Shown here piece after piece: positions 9,032 through 17,823 of a stretch of DNA of 64,000 bases. This stretch comes from Alkalihalophilus marmarensis DSM 21297 (lineage in GTDB: Bacteria > Bacillota > Bacilli > Bacillales > Bacillaceae_D). Each line of letters opens with the position of its first letter. Position 1 is the stretch's first letter. The DNA lies in NCBI RefSeq assembly GCF_000474275.2, contig NZ_ATAE01000042.1:62001-126000 (forward strand), read 5' to 3'. Below the pieces are notes generated by a model. That model was given only the letters and a program-made list of their open reading frames with translations. It had not been told where the DNA came from and ran no database searches. Both the position numbers and the translations under genes were made by a program.

Positions 9032-9657
9032 GTTAAAATCATCTCCTTCATTTTCTGGGCAACAGAGGCTTTATCATCTGCCTTCGTGATCGCACTGCCG
9101 ACAATTAAGATATCTGGTGAGTGTTGAAGGAATTGCGGCAGTGATTCTTCATTAATTCCACCTGCCACTGACACTTCCATCTCCGCTCTTACTTCTTCAA
9201 GTAAGCTGAAAAGCTCTGCTGTGGCAACCTTTCCATCCCCTTGCATATCTTTGCCGATGTGGAGACTAACTAAATCAACACCTAATTCTTTAAGCTCATG
9301 TATTCTCTCTTTGCTATCGACCCCTAAGAGGTCAACCATTACTCGCTTCTGATAACTCTTCGCTACCTCGACCATGTCGCGGATCGTCGCATCATGTGCA
9401 AATGCCATAACCGTTGTAATATCGGCACCTGCTTCAAATGCCTGCACTGCTTCAGCCTTCCCTGCATCACATGTTTTCATATCTGCTACAATGATGTGTT
9501 TGGGGTACGACTGCTTCATTTCTTTTATAATTGAGGTGCCGTATTCTTTAATCACGCCCGTTCCAACTTCAATAAAATCAATTGCTGATTGCGTTTCTTT
9601 AAGAATGTCTGTGCATTCCTCTTTTGTTAAACGATCTAGGGCAAGCTGCAGCTTCAT
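9028..9657 (-). CDS. hxlA: 3-hexulose-6-phosphate synthase
   Basis: A 209-residue OMP-decarboxylase-superfamily barrel resembling B. subtilis HxlA. It starts MKLQLALDRL, has the superfamily D-x-K-x-x-D motif as ADMKTCDAG near residue 60, and ends with AGGINEESL and IVGSAIT phosphate-binding loops. HPS condenses formaldehyde with ribulose-5-phosphate. The related UlaD/SgbH enzymes decarboxylate 3-keto-L-gulonate-6-phosphate and would also make sense in a sugar-acid operon, but the adjacent PHI gene favours HPS. It lies 9 bp downstream of kdgK. Confidence 0.85.
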   Translation of the reverse strand: MKLQLALDRLTKEECTDILKETQSAIDFIEVGTGVIKEYGTSIIKEMKQSYPKHIIVADMKTCDAGKAEAVQAFEAGADITTVMAFAHDATIRDMVEVAKSYQKRVMVDLLGVDSKERIHELKELGVDLVSLHIGKDMQGDGKVATAELFSLLEEVRAEMEVSVAGGINEESLPQFLQHSPDILIVGSAITKADDKASVAQKMKEMILT

Positions 9658-9666
9658 GTTACCCGC

Positions 9667-10623
9667 CTACCTTTCCACTTCTTCTTTCTTACCGAGCCTT
9701 ACCATCACATCATCAAGATAAGGCAGCCCTTCATTGTCGCCTTGTACACTTACAACCATCGAACCGATTAAGTTTGCAAATGCGAGGGACTCATCGAGAG
9801 CGCTTCCATTTAAGTAAGAATAAATGTAGCCGGCGTTAAATCCATCTCCTGCGCCTACTGTATCGACGACCACTTTAGGTTTTACAGGATCAGCATAAAT
9901 CAGCTCGCCATTGCGGTAGCCGACTGAACCTTCTGCCCCGCGTTTCAGGATAATGTCTCTAATCCCGTATCCTTTGAAAATATCAATATACTCGTCTATT
10001 GATTTCTCGCCGTAAAGCAGTTCTGCTTCTTCAACTCCAGATAAGATAATATCTACATAAGGAAGAATAGAATGAAAAGCAGCTTTCGCTTCTTCAATCG
10101 TCCACAGCTTCAAGCGCAAGTTTGGATCAAATGAAACCGTAACCCCGTGCTTTTTTGCAAGCTTCACTGCTTCAAGCAAGATGCCTGGATTCTTTTTATC
10201 AATCGCTGCGAATACCCCGGTGACATGAAGGACTTTACTGTTTTTAATATAGTCTTCATTTAACGTGTCTTCTGTCAGGACTTGGGTTGGTGAATTATAC
10301 CGGTAATAATGGGTCGTTCCTGTGCCATCTTCTCTAATCTCTTTAAAATTAAGTGATGTCGGGCACCCTTCAACCAGCTCTACTTCCGATATATCAATCC
10401 CTTCACCTCGTACAAAATTGATAATAAATCTGCCAAACTCATCAGCACCGAGTCTTGAGATCCAGCCCGTCTGTAAGCCTAGGCGAGCACAGCCGAGAGC
10501 AAAGTTCAGCTCTGCTCCGCCAACCTTTCGCTCAAAGCTTTGGACAAACCTCATTGGGCCAGTCGTTGCTGGATTAAATGTAATCATGGCATCGCCAATT
10601 GTAATAACATCTTTTCTCATCAT
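9667..10623 (-). CDS. kdgK: 2-keto-3-deoxygluconate kinase, PfkB family
   Basis: A PfkB-family sugar kinase of 318 residues. The N-terminal GDAMITFNP and GGAELNFALGCARLG segments bind the sugar. The PfkB signature DTVGAGDGFNAGY near residue 250 holds the catalytic Asp (GAGD). In this operon it most likely phosphorylates KDG made by UxuA to KDPG, the substrate of Eda. It is 25 bp after the regulator gene. Two ATG codons stand in tandem at the start; the first is used here. Confidence 0.9.
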   Translation of the reverse strand: MMRKDVITIGDAMITFNPATTGPMRFVQSFERKVGGAELNFALGCARLGLQTGWISRLGADEFGRFIINFVRGEGIDISEVELVEGCPTSLNFKEIREDGTGTTHYYRYNSPTQVLTEDTLNEDYIKNSKVLHVTGVFAAIDKKNPGILLEAVKLAKKHGVTVSFDPNLRLKLWTIEEAKAAFHSILPYVDIILSGVEEAELLYGEKSIDEYIDIFKGYGIRDIILKRGAEGSVGYRNGELIYADPVKPKVVVDTVGAGDGFNAGYIYSYLNGSALDESLAFANLIGSMVVSVQGDNEGLPYLDDVMVRLGKKEEVER

Positions 10624-10648
10624 CGCTCTCCCATCTACTTATTTTGTT

Positions 10649-11650
10649 TTAACTAGATTGTCTCTTGCGTAGAACGGGTTCATAGTACGTCACACAGCTG
10701 TGCTCTACAGGAGAGCCTTTAATTCTGTTCAATAATCGTTCCGCTGCGTCTGTACCCATTTCAAAAGCAGGCTGTGCAATCGTTGTCAGCGAAGGATTGA
10801 AAAGGCTTGCAAAAGAAACATCATCAACCCCTACGATTGCTAGCTTACTAGGAACTTCGAGACCTTCTTCCTTCACTAATTTCAAGACTTCCATCAACGC
10901 TAAATCATTCCCTGCTAATAGTGCATCAGGAGGCTCAGGAAGTTCTAACATCTCTTTTACTGTATCTTTCATAAGAGGAACATCTACACTTTTGATGTAT
11001 TGTTCATTTAGTTCTAATCCGTGTTTTTCTAAGGCATCCTTATAGCCTTGAATCCGTTCGATACGAGGTGTAATCTTACGAATTAAGGAAGGTGTAATAA
11101 TGCCAATCCGTTTATAGTTCCTCTCAAGCAAATGTTCTACTGCAAGAGTTATTGCTTTTTTGTTGTCGAGTAGAATGCTAGGCACGTCTAAGCCTTCAAT
11201 TCTTCTATCTACAAACACAAGCGGGAAATTTTGCTCGACCATCTGCTGAAAAAGCTCGACATTGCCTCCAGTTGGAAAAACAATTAACCCGTCTACTTGC
11301 TTAGCTTGCAGCATCTCGACATACTTCTTTTCCTTTTCAGGATCATCATCAGCATTACAAACAATGACATGGAAATCATGTTCATGGCAGTAATCTTCAA
11401 CGGCTCGGATGACTTGAGTAGAAAAGGAATGAAGAATATTTGCGACAATGACACCGATTGTTGATGTCTTCTTCTGCTTAAGGCTTTTAGCTATGTAGTT
11501 CGGCTGATACCCAAGCTTTTCGATCGCTTCCTTAATTCTCTTTTTCGTCTCTACACTCATATAGTCATAACGTTTGTTAATGTACTGAGAGACTGTGCTT
11601 TTGGATACATTCGCTTCTTTAGCGACATCCATCATCGTAACCTTTTTCAT
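10649..11650 (-). CDS. kdgR: LacI-family regulator of the hexuronate operon (KdgR-like)
   Basis: A LacI/GalR repressor of 333 residues. The N-terminal helix-turn-helix MMDVAKEANVSKSTVSQYIN is followed by the hinge helix KLGYQPNYIAKSLKQKKT and a periplasmic-binding-like effector domain (IGVIVANI at about 62, VDGLIVFPTGG near 115, AIVGVDDVSFASL near 275). It is the first gene of the operon and so would repress itself together with the catabolic genes. Three palindromic sites of LacI type lie 28-63 bp before its start. The effector is probably KDG, as for KdgR of B. subtilis. Confidence 0.9.
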   Translation of the reverse strand: MKKVTMMDVAKEANVSKSTVSQYINKRYDYMSVETKKRIKEAIEKLGYQPNYIAKSLKQKKTSTIGVIVANILHSFSTQVIRAVEDYCHEHDFHVIVCNADDDPEKEKKYVEMLQAKQVDGLIVFPTGGNVELFQQMVEQNFPLVFVDRRIEGLDVPSILLDNKKAITLAVEHLLERNYKRIGIITPSLIRKITPRIERIQGYKDALEKHGLELNEQYIKSVDVPLMKDTVKEMLELPEPPDALLAGNDLALMEVLKLVKEEGLEVPSKLAIVGVDDVSFASLFNPSLTTIAQPAFEMGTDAAERLLNRIKGSPVEHSCVTYYEPVLRKRQSS

Positions 11651-11677
11651 GAAAACTCCTTTATAAAGCTACCTTCT

Positions 11678-11713
11678 AAATCGATTTACTAAACCGGTTT
11701 ACTAAATCGATTT
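11678..11713 (-). promoter_or_regulatory. Triple LacI-type operator
   Basis: Three perfect palindromes lie in tandem: AAATCGATTT (11678-11687), AAACCGGTTT (11691-11700) and AAATCGATTT (11704-11713). Each is flanked by T and A, with centres 13 bp apart. The CG-centred form fits LacI-family operators. They cover the expected transcription start and the first 35 bases of the leader of the kdgR operon, so binding should block initiation. Confidence 0.75.
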
Positions 11714-11719
11714 ATCTGT

Positions 11720-11748
11720 ATTATAAATGTAAGCGTAAACAATTTCAA
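11720..11748 (-). promoter_or_regulatory. Sigma-A promoter of the kdgR-uxuB operon
   Basis: On the minus strand TTGAAA (11748-11743) and TATAAT (11725-11720) are separated by exactly 17 bp. The next strong terminator is at 835-863, so one transcript may cover twelve genes. Confidence 0.75.
11728..11741. promoter_or_regulatory. cre (CcpA) site in the promoter spacer
   Basis: TGTAAGCGTAAACA matches the catabolite-responsive element consensus TGWAANCGNTNWCA at all but one position. It lies between the -35 and -10 boxes, a placement that gives CcpA repression in Bacillus. This would shut hexuronate use while glucose is present. Confidence 0.65.
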
Positions 11749-11764
11749 TAATAAATTTTCAAAT

Positions 11765-11805
11765 AATAAAAAAAGAAATGCGACAAGCCTCCGCTCATCG
11801 CATTC
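11765..11805 (-). terminator. Terminator of the 11810-12235 lipoprotein gene
   Basis: AAATGCGA and TCGCATT pair across a 14-base interior. The minus strand then runs into TTTCTTTTTTT. Confidence 0.7.
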
Positions 11806-11809
11806 CACC

Positions 11810-12235
11810 TTATTCAATCGTAATATCTGCTACGATTTCATTATTCTGTACAACTTGCACATTAGCGGCTTTATCTTCATGTGCCGCCTTTATTTCTTCG
11901 GCAAAGCTTTCAGCAAGAACTTCGACTCGCTCTTCTTCGACACTCTCATCTAGCATAAGAGAGCCGACTGCTGTGTCTCCATCTACAAATACTTGTGCGC
12001 CTAGTACGCCTGCCTCCTGCTCAATATTTGCCGTAATCGGCGCTCCGTCTTCAATGTAGTCCGCGCTGTCTACCGGTTCCCCTTCAGCAAAATCTTCTCC
12101 TGCTTCTGTTTCTTCTATCTCTTGTTCCTCGTTTGTTTCTTCAGTTTCGTCTTTAACATCCGTTTGCTCTTCGCCTTCAGAACAGCCTGCTAATAGCATA
12201 GCGCCTGCTGTTGCTGCGATTAAAAATTTCTTCAT
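11810..12235 (-). CDS. Acidic lipoprotein of unknown function
   Basis: A 141-residue protein with a clear lipoprotein signal (basic start MKK, hydrophobic stretch, lipobox LLAGC with Cys at 18). After the cysteine comes a strongly acidic linker (about 20-55, rich in E, D and T), then a small C-terminal domain ending in VQNNEIVADITIE. It is not recognised as a named family. It would be anchored on the outer face of the membrane, and the acidic character fits an alkaliphile surface protein. It is monocistronic, with its own terminator. Confidence 0.75.
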   Translation of the reverse strand: MKKFLIAATAGAMLLAGCSEGEEQTDVKDETEETNEEQEIEETEAGEDFAEGEPVDSADYIEDGAPITANIEQEAGVLGAQVFVDGDTAVGSLMLDESVEEERVEVLAESFAEEIKAAHEDKAANVQVVQNNEIVADITIE

Positions 12236-12375
12236 ATGGTGTGTACCTCCTATGACAAGCTGTTTCTATTTTACTATAAAAGGTTGCTCGTATGTAAGAC
12301 TAATAGGAAGAATACGAAACCATCTATATTCTCGCATCGTAGCTAAGTAAGAATGAAAATAATGGATGGAAGCTG

Positions 12376-12651
12376 GTGTGTGCGATGTTTGGACTCTCTG
12401 TAAAAAAAGTCAATGAATCGGTCATCATTAAATGGCAGTTTACTAAAGTGGAAATACCTATTTCAGATATTTTAGAAGTATCACTAGATGAGACATATGG
12501 CGGGGCGGATCCTTCTGCCATTCGTATCGGAAATCCGAGCGGGGCACTAGATCGTGTTGTACTAAAAACAAAAAAACATACGTATATCCTCTTCACTTCA
12601 AACATTCAGAACGTTAAACGGACGCTTGATCAGGCCATTATTCATAGATAA
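12376..12651 (+). CDS. SunI/YnzG (UPF0457) family small protein
   Basis: A 91-residue protein resembling the SunI/YnzG group: VIIKWQFTKVEIPISDILEVSLDETYGG, AIRIGNPSG and DRVVLKTKKHTYILFTSN are typical. SunI gives immunity to sublancin in strains carrying the SP-beta prophage, but most relatives are orphan and of unknown role; no bacteriocin gene is next to this copy. The start is uncertain: a GTG at 12376 or an ATG at 12385, which gives MFGLSVKK; GGATGG lies six bases before the GTG. No terminator is obvious. Confidence 0.7.
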   Translation: MCAMFGLSVKKVNESVIIKWQFTKVEIPISDILEVSLDETYGGADPSAIRIGNPSGALDRVVLKTKKHTYILFTSNIQNVKRTLDQAIIHR

Positions 12652-12836
12652 CAGACAGATTTAGACAAGCCTTTAGTCTCATTTCTCTGGGATATTTGTC
12701 TTTTATTGTCGAAATCATGGAAAGAGCAGTAATTACGGCTTATGATTAGATGTGTTTGTTACCAGTTTCATGGAAAAATAGAGATATAATGAAGCTCGGT
12801 TTTCACTTTATTTCATTATAAAAGGAGAGATTGCCA

Positions 12837-14618
12837 GTGGTATGTAAAAATTGCGGAGCTGCTCTAAAGCAAGATGCAACGGTATGTCCATCTTGCGGCA
12901 CGGAGGTAGATGAGACAGCAGCAGCTGTAGCACTAGAATATGAGGAGACAGAACACAGCCCCCCTAGTGAAACTGCACCGCCTAAGAAATCCAAAAAGAA
13001 AGCCATTATCATTACTTCTGCCGTAGCCGTACTATTAATGGGATTTGCTGCGCTTGCGTTTGGAATGGGCTTATTTATGAGTGATAAGCAGCGCTTCTTG
13101 TATGCTGAATACAAATCATTTGAACAGCTTTCAGAAGAATTCCAGAACAAATACGGAGAAGATTTAGCCTTTAACGAATTAACTGTATCAAACCCTTCAC
13201 GTTCTGAAGTAACTCTTAGCGGGATGCTGAATATGGATGCAGCTACATATGACCCCGATCTTGATATGATCCAAACCATTCTAAATTCCTCGTCTATTAC
13301 GATGACACAAGAAATGGACCCTGTTGTGAACCAGGCATTTTATGAACTTGGTTTAAATATTCAACAAACAGATGCGCTTACGATAGAAATGATTCAATCA
13401 AATGAACAAATGGGATTAAAGGTTCCCTTCCTCTATGATGAATACTTCTATATCAACCTTGATCAATACGGTGATTTCATGCGTATGTTTGACCCATTTT
13501 ATGACGGAATCGAAAGCCTGGAATCCGCGCAGTACAGCTTAGAAGACTATAAGCTCTCAGAAGCAGAACAAGAAGCTCTTCAATCTAGATACTCAACCTT
13601 CTTTATGGATTCATTGAAAGATGAGTACTTTACGGATAACGGAAAAGTAGATTATGAACATAGCGATACAACGCTGAGCTTACGCGAATTGGTCATGGAG
13701 CTGTCTCCTGAAGAAGCTTCAGCCTTTTCAAATGAATTTTTCGAGTTTGTTGCAGCTGATGATGAGCTTCACCAGTTAATTGCAGAACGAATTGTCATGA
13801 CGGGTGATGCCGAAACTTTTGAGCAATTTATAGACCTAGAAGAATTTAATGTTGAAACCATTCAAGCAGAGATAAAAGACGTATTTGAAGACTTAAAAGC
13901 AGATGCAGCGAATCTTCAGTTCCCGAACGGATTCACGTCGACGATTCTTGTTGATAACAGCAATATTGTTGTGAACCGTCAAATCAATACAGCCATTTCA
14001 ACGGAAAACACAAATGAAGCTGGCAGCCTTATGGTTGAGACGAGAAATGTTGAGCTTGATACGAATGAAGTCGACCGTGCAGCCGTCATTACTGTTGCAC
14101 CTGAAGGACAGCAAGATTCTGAGCTTAATGTAGCGTATACCAACTTAATTGGTGCAGGCGATGGCTCGAGAACAGAAGATATGAACCTCCATGTTTCGAT
14201 ACAGGAATTCGGCACAATATCTGAGCCTTTCAGCCTGTCAATGCAGTCTGAGTTCTTTGGACTTGGGACAGGAGAGCAGCAAGTTGAACGTACATTTGCC
14301 GTTATGTCAAACGACATCTCAACGATGGAGCCGCTTTTAACAGGCACATTGAATCAAGAGAAGGAGATTAATTTAAAAGACGAAACAGCCTCTTATAAAT
14401 ACGATTTTACCATTGACCTTAATGACCAGTTTGAGAATGGCTCGCTTTCTGTCGTAGTTGAGTCAGATTCTACGATCATTGAAGAGGTTTCACTCCCAAC
14501 CCTTGATGGGGATGAAGGAATTAACATAGTGGAATTAACGCAAATGGATATGATGCAGATTACTCAAGATATCGAAATGCGCCTTGGTCAGCTGATGTAT
14601 GAGCTTGGCTTGTTCTAG
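12837..14618 (+). CDS. Zinc-ribbon membrane-anchored protein with large extracellular domain
   Basis: An N-terminal zinc ribbon (CKNCG...CPSCG, first 25 residues) is followed by a Pro/Lys-rich linker and one membrane segment (about 54-78: AIIITSAVAVLLMGFAALAF). A ~515-residue extracellular, acidic part follows that I do not recognise. The topology puts the zinc ribbon in the cytoplasm. The GTG at 12837 is preferred because GGAG lies 9 bases before it; a TTG at 12831 would leave only 3. It is the first gene of a four-gene plus-strand operon with two ABC-2 permeases and an ATPase, so it may be an exporter partner or sensor. Confidence 0.75.
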   Translation: MVCKNCGAALKQDATVCPSCGTEVDETAAAVALEYEETEHSPPSETAPPKKSKKKAIIITSAVAVLLMGFAALAFGMGLFMSDKQRFLYAEYKSFEQLSEEFQNKYGEDLAFNELTVSNPSRSEVTLSGMLNMDAATYDPDLDMIQTILNSSSITMTQEMDPVVNQAFYELGLNIQQTDALTIEMIQSNEQMGLKVPFLYDEYFYINLDQYGDFMRMFDPFYDGIESLESAQYSLEDYKLSEAEQEALQSRYSTFFMDSLKDEYFTDNGKVDYEHSDTTLSLRELVMELSPEEASAFSNEFFEFVAADDELHQLIAERIVMTGDAETFEQFIDLEEFNVETIQAEIKDVFEDLKADAANLQFPNGFTSTILVDNSNIVVNRQINTAISTENTNEAGSLMVETRNVELDTNEVDRAAVITVAPEGQQDSELNVAYTNLIGAGDGSRTEDMNLHVSIQEFGTISEPFSLSMQSEFFGLGTGEQQVERTFAVMSNDISTMEPLLTGTLNQEKEINLKDETASYKYDFTIDLNDQFENGSLSVVVESDSTIIEEVSLPTLDGDEGINIVELTQMDMMQITQDIEMRLGQLMYELGLF

Positions 14619-14627
14619 GAGAGCAGC

Positions 14628-15827
14628 ATGAAGCATATTGCGGCTTTACTCACTATTCAATTTCATATGTGGATTAAGCAGTGGAAGCTTGGAGTAACAG
14701 TTATTGTTACTCCTCTTCTTCTTTTTTCAGCGATTGGACTCATCGTCACTCACCAGCTCACCCCAAGTGATACGATTAATAAAATGTCAGTCGGAGTGGT
14801 TGATTTAGATCAGACATTTGAAACGAAACAAGCAATCGGCCAAATGTTTGATAACGAGGATGTCGAACAGGTGATTGAGACGTTTGATACAACTGAAGCA
14901 AAAGGGACAGAAATGCTAGCCTCAGGTGAGCTTGATGCGTTAGTGGTCATTCCTGAAGGCTTTAGCGATGATCTTCGCTACGGAATAAACTCCCCTATCA
15001 CCGTTATTGGTCAAAGCAGTCAGCCGCTGCAATCAGCACTGATCCTTCAGCTCCTAACCGCTGCCAGTCATTATGTCTCAGCTGCTCAAAGCGGTGTGAA
15101 CGCCGTGCATCATTTTTTGGTGGAGCAGGATGTTTCAGCGGATGTACGGCAAGCTGAGCTGCAGCGAAATATCGTGACATTTTCGCTCGATGCCTTAGGC
15201 AGACTTGATGTATTTGATGAAGTGTTAGTCAGCGGGTTATTTCAAGAACATCTCGTGCTGTACTATATCGCATCTTTTCTTGTGTTAGCTGTGATGACGT
15301 GGAGCTTTTTTATCGTTCATATCCTGCGCCAAGCATTCGATGCCGCAACCTTTGACCGCTTACGTACACGCGGGATCAATGATTGGCATTTTGCCGGAGC
15401 CACCTTTATTAATGCTGCAGCTATCGTTTTTTTAACCGGGGCCGTTGTTGGTTTGCCAGCTATTTATGCTGCTGAAGGTAATGCCTCCTTATTTTTAATA
15501 GCAGTGGGAATTGTTCTTCTCGCGCTTTTATTTAGCAGCTTATTTTACGGAATTTCTGTATGGATAAAATCCGAGCAAGGTGTGCAGATCGTCAGCTGGC
15601 TGTTCTTTTTAATTGGAGCAACAGCAGGCGGGCATTTTGTTCCTGCTTTTTATTTTCCCGATTGGCTGCAAACCTTAAGTGATTGGACGATAAACAAATG
15701 GGCTCTTGATGCAGCTATCGCCCTTCTTCAAGGAACAGCTGCAAGCCTCCAGTCATTATGCTTGTTCGTTATCGGGTCCTTAATATTCGCTGCAACCGGC
15801 ATATTGGCCAAGAAAGGAGCGAGATAG
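14628..15827 (+). CDS. ABC-2 type transporter permease
   Basis: A 399-residue permease of the ABC-2/YhgE type. One N-terminal membrane helix (about 19-41) is followed by an extracellular domain of about 160 residues and then five C-terminal helices (from about 215 on: YYIASFLVLAVMTWSFFIV, FINAAAIVFLTGAVVGLPAIY, LFLIAVGIVLLALLF, VSWLFFLIGATAGGHFVPAFYFP, SLCLFVIGSLIFAATGIL). This layout is typical of exporters for peptides, lipids or drugs. It starts 9 bp after the zinc-ribbon gene and ends 4 bp before a second permease, so the exporter is probably heterodimeric. Substrate unknown. Confidence 0.85.
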   Translation: MKHIAALLTIQFHMWIKQWKLGVTVIVTPLLLFSAIGLIVTHQLTPSDTINKMSVGVVDLDQTFETKQAIGQMFDNEDVEQVIETFDTTEAKGTEMLASGELDALVVIPEGFSDDLRYGINSPITVIGQSSQPLQSALILQLLTAASHYVSAAQSGVNAVHHFLVEQDVSADVRQAELQRNIVTFSLDALGRLDVFDEVLVSGLFQEHLVLYYIASFLVLAVMTWSFFIVHILRQAFDAATFDRLRTRGINDWHFAGATFINAAAIVFLTGAVVGLPAIYAAEGNASLFLIAVGIVLLALLFSSLFYGISVWIKSEQGVQIVSWLFFLIGATAGGHFVPAFYFPDWLQTLSDWTINKWALDAAIALLQGTAASLQSLCLFVIGSLIFAATGILAKKGAR

Positions 15828-15831
15828 TCTC

Positions 15832-16995
15832 ATGAAGCTTTTACGTATGGTTCTTTCCAGACTTTTTTATAAGCCGGCTGTCTTGCTGCTCCTTTTCTTG
15901 GTACCTATAGGCGGGATGCTGCTTTTTGCCACTCTCCTTGAAAAAGGACAACAAGAAATCGCTATTCCAATTGCTGTGGTAGATGAGGACAACCAGGTCT
16001 TTTCGAAATTGCTTGTCACACACCTTTCCAACCAAGACCGGATCTCTGTGATTACAACCACCAGGGAAGATGCCCGGAAAATGCTTTTGAGACATGAAGT
16101 CGATTCAGTTTATGTGATTAAGGAGAACTTTGAAGCCGCGTTAAAACAGGGAAACAGGCAAGAGAAGATTGAGGTGTGGACCGCGCCTCAGTCTTTAACG
16201 ACTGGGATTATAAATGAGATTATCGCTAGTATGGCAGTGAGACTGTCAAGCAGTGTGAATGCTGCTGACCGCGTCCTCGTTTTATCTTCTTTATTAGAGC
16301 TTCCGCTTGATGCGGAAGAAAATGTGGTTTGGCAAAGGACATTTGAATACAGCGAAAGCCAGTGGGACCCTGAGCCGCTGCTTACGATCGAGTATAAAGA
16401 TGTTTCAAGTGACGGTCGGGTAATTGACGTTCAAAGACAGTGGTTAAACCCGTATTTAGGGATGTGGACCTTTTTCACACTGTTGATTGGCATTGTTCTA
16501 TCAGATTGGGTGCTTCGGGAAAAACAGGTGATCTTTCCGCGGATTCGCTCTACGTTTGCTGGATTACGGAACTATTTATTCGTTCAGTTTATTGTGTATG
16601 TCAGTTTCTTTATTCTGCAAGCTTCGGCTTCGTATTTTATCTTACTATCGTTACATAAAGTTGCGCCTAGTGTGAGCTTATTCTTAAGCATGATGCTGTT
16701 TGTATGTGTAAGTATGGCCCTTTCCTTTATGCTCGCGGCCTGGAGCAAGAACCTTGTTAGTTATTATATCCTTGGCATGATGGTGGTCGTCGGCTTAAGC
16801 CTTTTAGGGGGAAGTTTCATCCCTGTTCATGAACTAGCTGAGGTCCTTCGAGCGGTCTCTGCGTATCTTCCACATTTTGCGGTGATGCATGTGGATTCTG
16901 TTTCACCCCTATCCTTAATTGTGAATGGTATTGCCGCTTGTGTCATGCTCACATTAGCGATTAAACGATTGGAGGGAAGAGAATGGTTGAAGTGA
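15832..16995 (+). CDS. ABC-2 type transporter permease
   Basis: Second permease of the cluster, 387 residues, with the same plan as its neighbour: one N-terminal helix (about 13-33), an extracellular domain that begins EIAIPIAVVDEDNQ, then five helices from about 205 to the end. The two permeases are only distantly alike. Its 3' end overlaps the ATPase gene by 13 bp, indicating translational coupling. The pair plus ATPase should form an ABC-2 exporter. Confidence 0.85.
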   Translation: MKLLRMVLSRLFYKPAVLLLLFLVPIGGMLLFATLLEKGQQEIAIPIAVVDEDNQVFSKLLVTHLSNQDRISVITTTREDARKMLLRHEVDSVYVIKENFEAALKQGNRQEKIEVWTAPQSLTTGIINEIIASMAVRLSSSVNAADRVLVLSSLLELPLDAEENVVWQRTFEYSESQWDPEPLLTIEYKDVSSDGRVIDVQRQWLNPYLGMWTFFTLLIGIVLSDWVLREKQVIFPRIRSTFAGLRNYLFVQFIVYVSFFILQASASYFILLSLHKVAPSVSLFLSMMLFVCVSMALSFMLAAWSKNLVSYYILGMMVVVGLSLLGGSFIPVHELAEVLRAVSAYLPHFAVMHVDSVSPLSLIVNGIAACVMLTLAIKRLEGREWLK

Positions 16996-17729
16996 ATCAG
17001 ATCGAGGTAAGAAATGTTTCTAAATCGTACGGGAAGAATAAATCCCTTGATCGCCTATCATTATCTGTTAAAGAAGGACAAATCTACGGTCTTCTTGGCG
17101 CGAATGGGTCTGGGAAATCAACCCTCCTTAAATTGTTAGCGACGGTCCTGGAGCCTTCTGGCGGAGACATCACCATCGCGGGTTTTGATATAAAAAAGCA
17201 AACAAAGCCAATTCGTGAGTTGATCGGCTATGTACCTCAAGAGTTATCGATTTGGGAGGAAGCAACCGTGCTCGAGAATGCTCAGTACTGGAGTGCATTT
17301 GCCAGTAAAAAACTCACTAAGTCAGCACTGATTAACCATTTAGAGATGATTGGGCTTGGCGATCGTGCTCATGATAAAGTCAAAACATTATCTGGTGGGA
17401 TGAAGCGAAAATTAAACATTGTGATCGCCCTCCTCCATGACCCAGAAATCCTCTTAATGGATGAGCCAACTGTCGGGATTGACTTCCAATCAAAATTTGA
17501 AATCAATCAATTGATCAAACAGTTAGCGCAAGATGGCAAGACCATTTTATACACGACACATGATGTAGTTGAAGTTCTTTTCTTATGTGATGAAATTGGT
17601 GTGTTAAAAGAAGGACAGCTGCATTACTCTGGCACGCTTCAGAAGGCACGTGAGAAGGCCGGATCCGCAGCAAGTACGTTAACCGATGAGGAAGTATTGT
17701 ACCGTTTAGTGAATGGAGAGTTGTTTTAA
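16983..17729 (+). CDS. ABC transporter ATP-binding protein
   Basis: A 248-residue ABC ATPase with Walker A GANGSGKST near residue 38, the Q-loop in GYVPQELSIW, the signature LSGGMKRKL near 137, Walker B ILLMDEPTVGID near 157 and the H-loop in TTHDV. It energises the two ABC-2 permeases encoded just upstream. It belongs to the drug/lipid/bacteriocin exporter class, and no substrate-binding protein is present. Confidence 0.92.
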   Translation: MVEVNQIEVRNVSKSYGKNKSLDRLSLSVKEGQIYGLLGANGSGKSTLLKLLATVLEPSGGDITIAGFDIKKQTKPIRELIGYVPQELSIWEEATVLENAQYWSAFASKKLTKSALINHLEMIGLGDRAHDKVKTLSGGMKRKLNIVIALLHDPEILLMDEPTVGIDFQSKFEINQLIKQLAQDGKTILYTTHDVVEVLFLCDEIGVLKEGQLHYSGTLQKAREKAGSAASTLTDEEVLYRLVNGELF

Positions 17730-17823
17730 TTGATGATGCAGGCGACGTCCATTTCCATCGACAGCCATTTTCCTATATAATGAAGTACATTATAACAAAG
17801 AACAACTTATACGGAGGGCAGGA

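Noticed and set aside
12752-12790. Promoter of the zinc-ribbon/ABC operon
   Set aside because: A good TATAAT (12785-12790) exists, but no -35 at 16-18 bp; a sigma-B-like GTTT/GGAAAA pair is possible but too weak to list.
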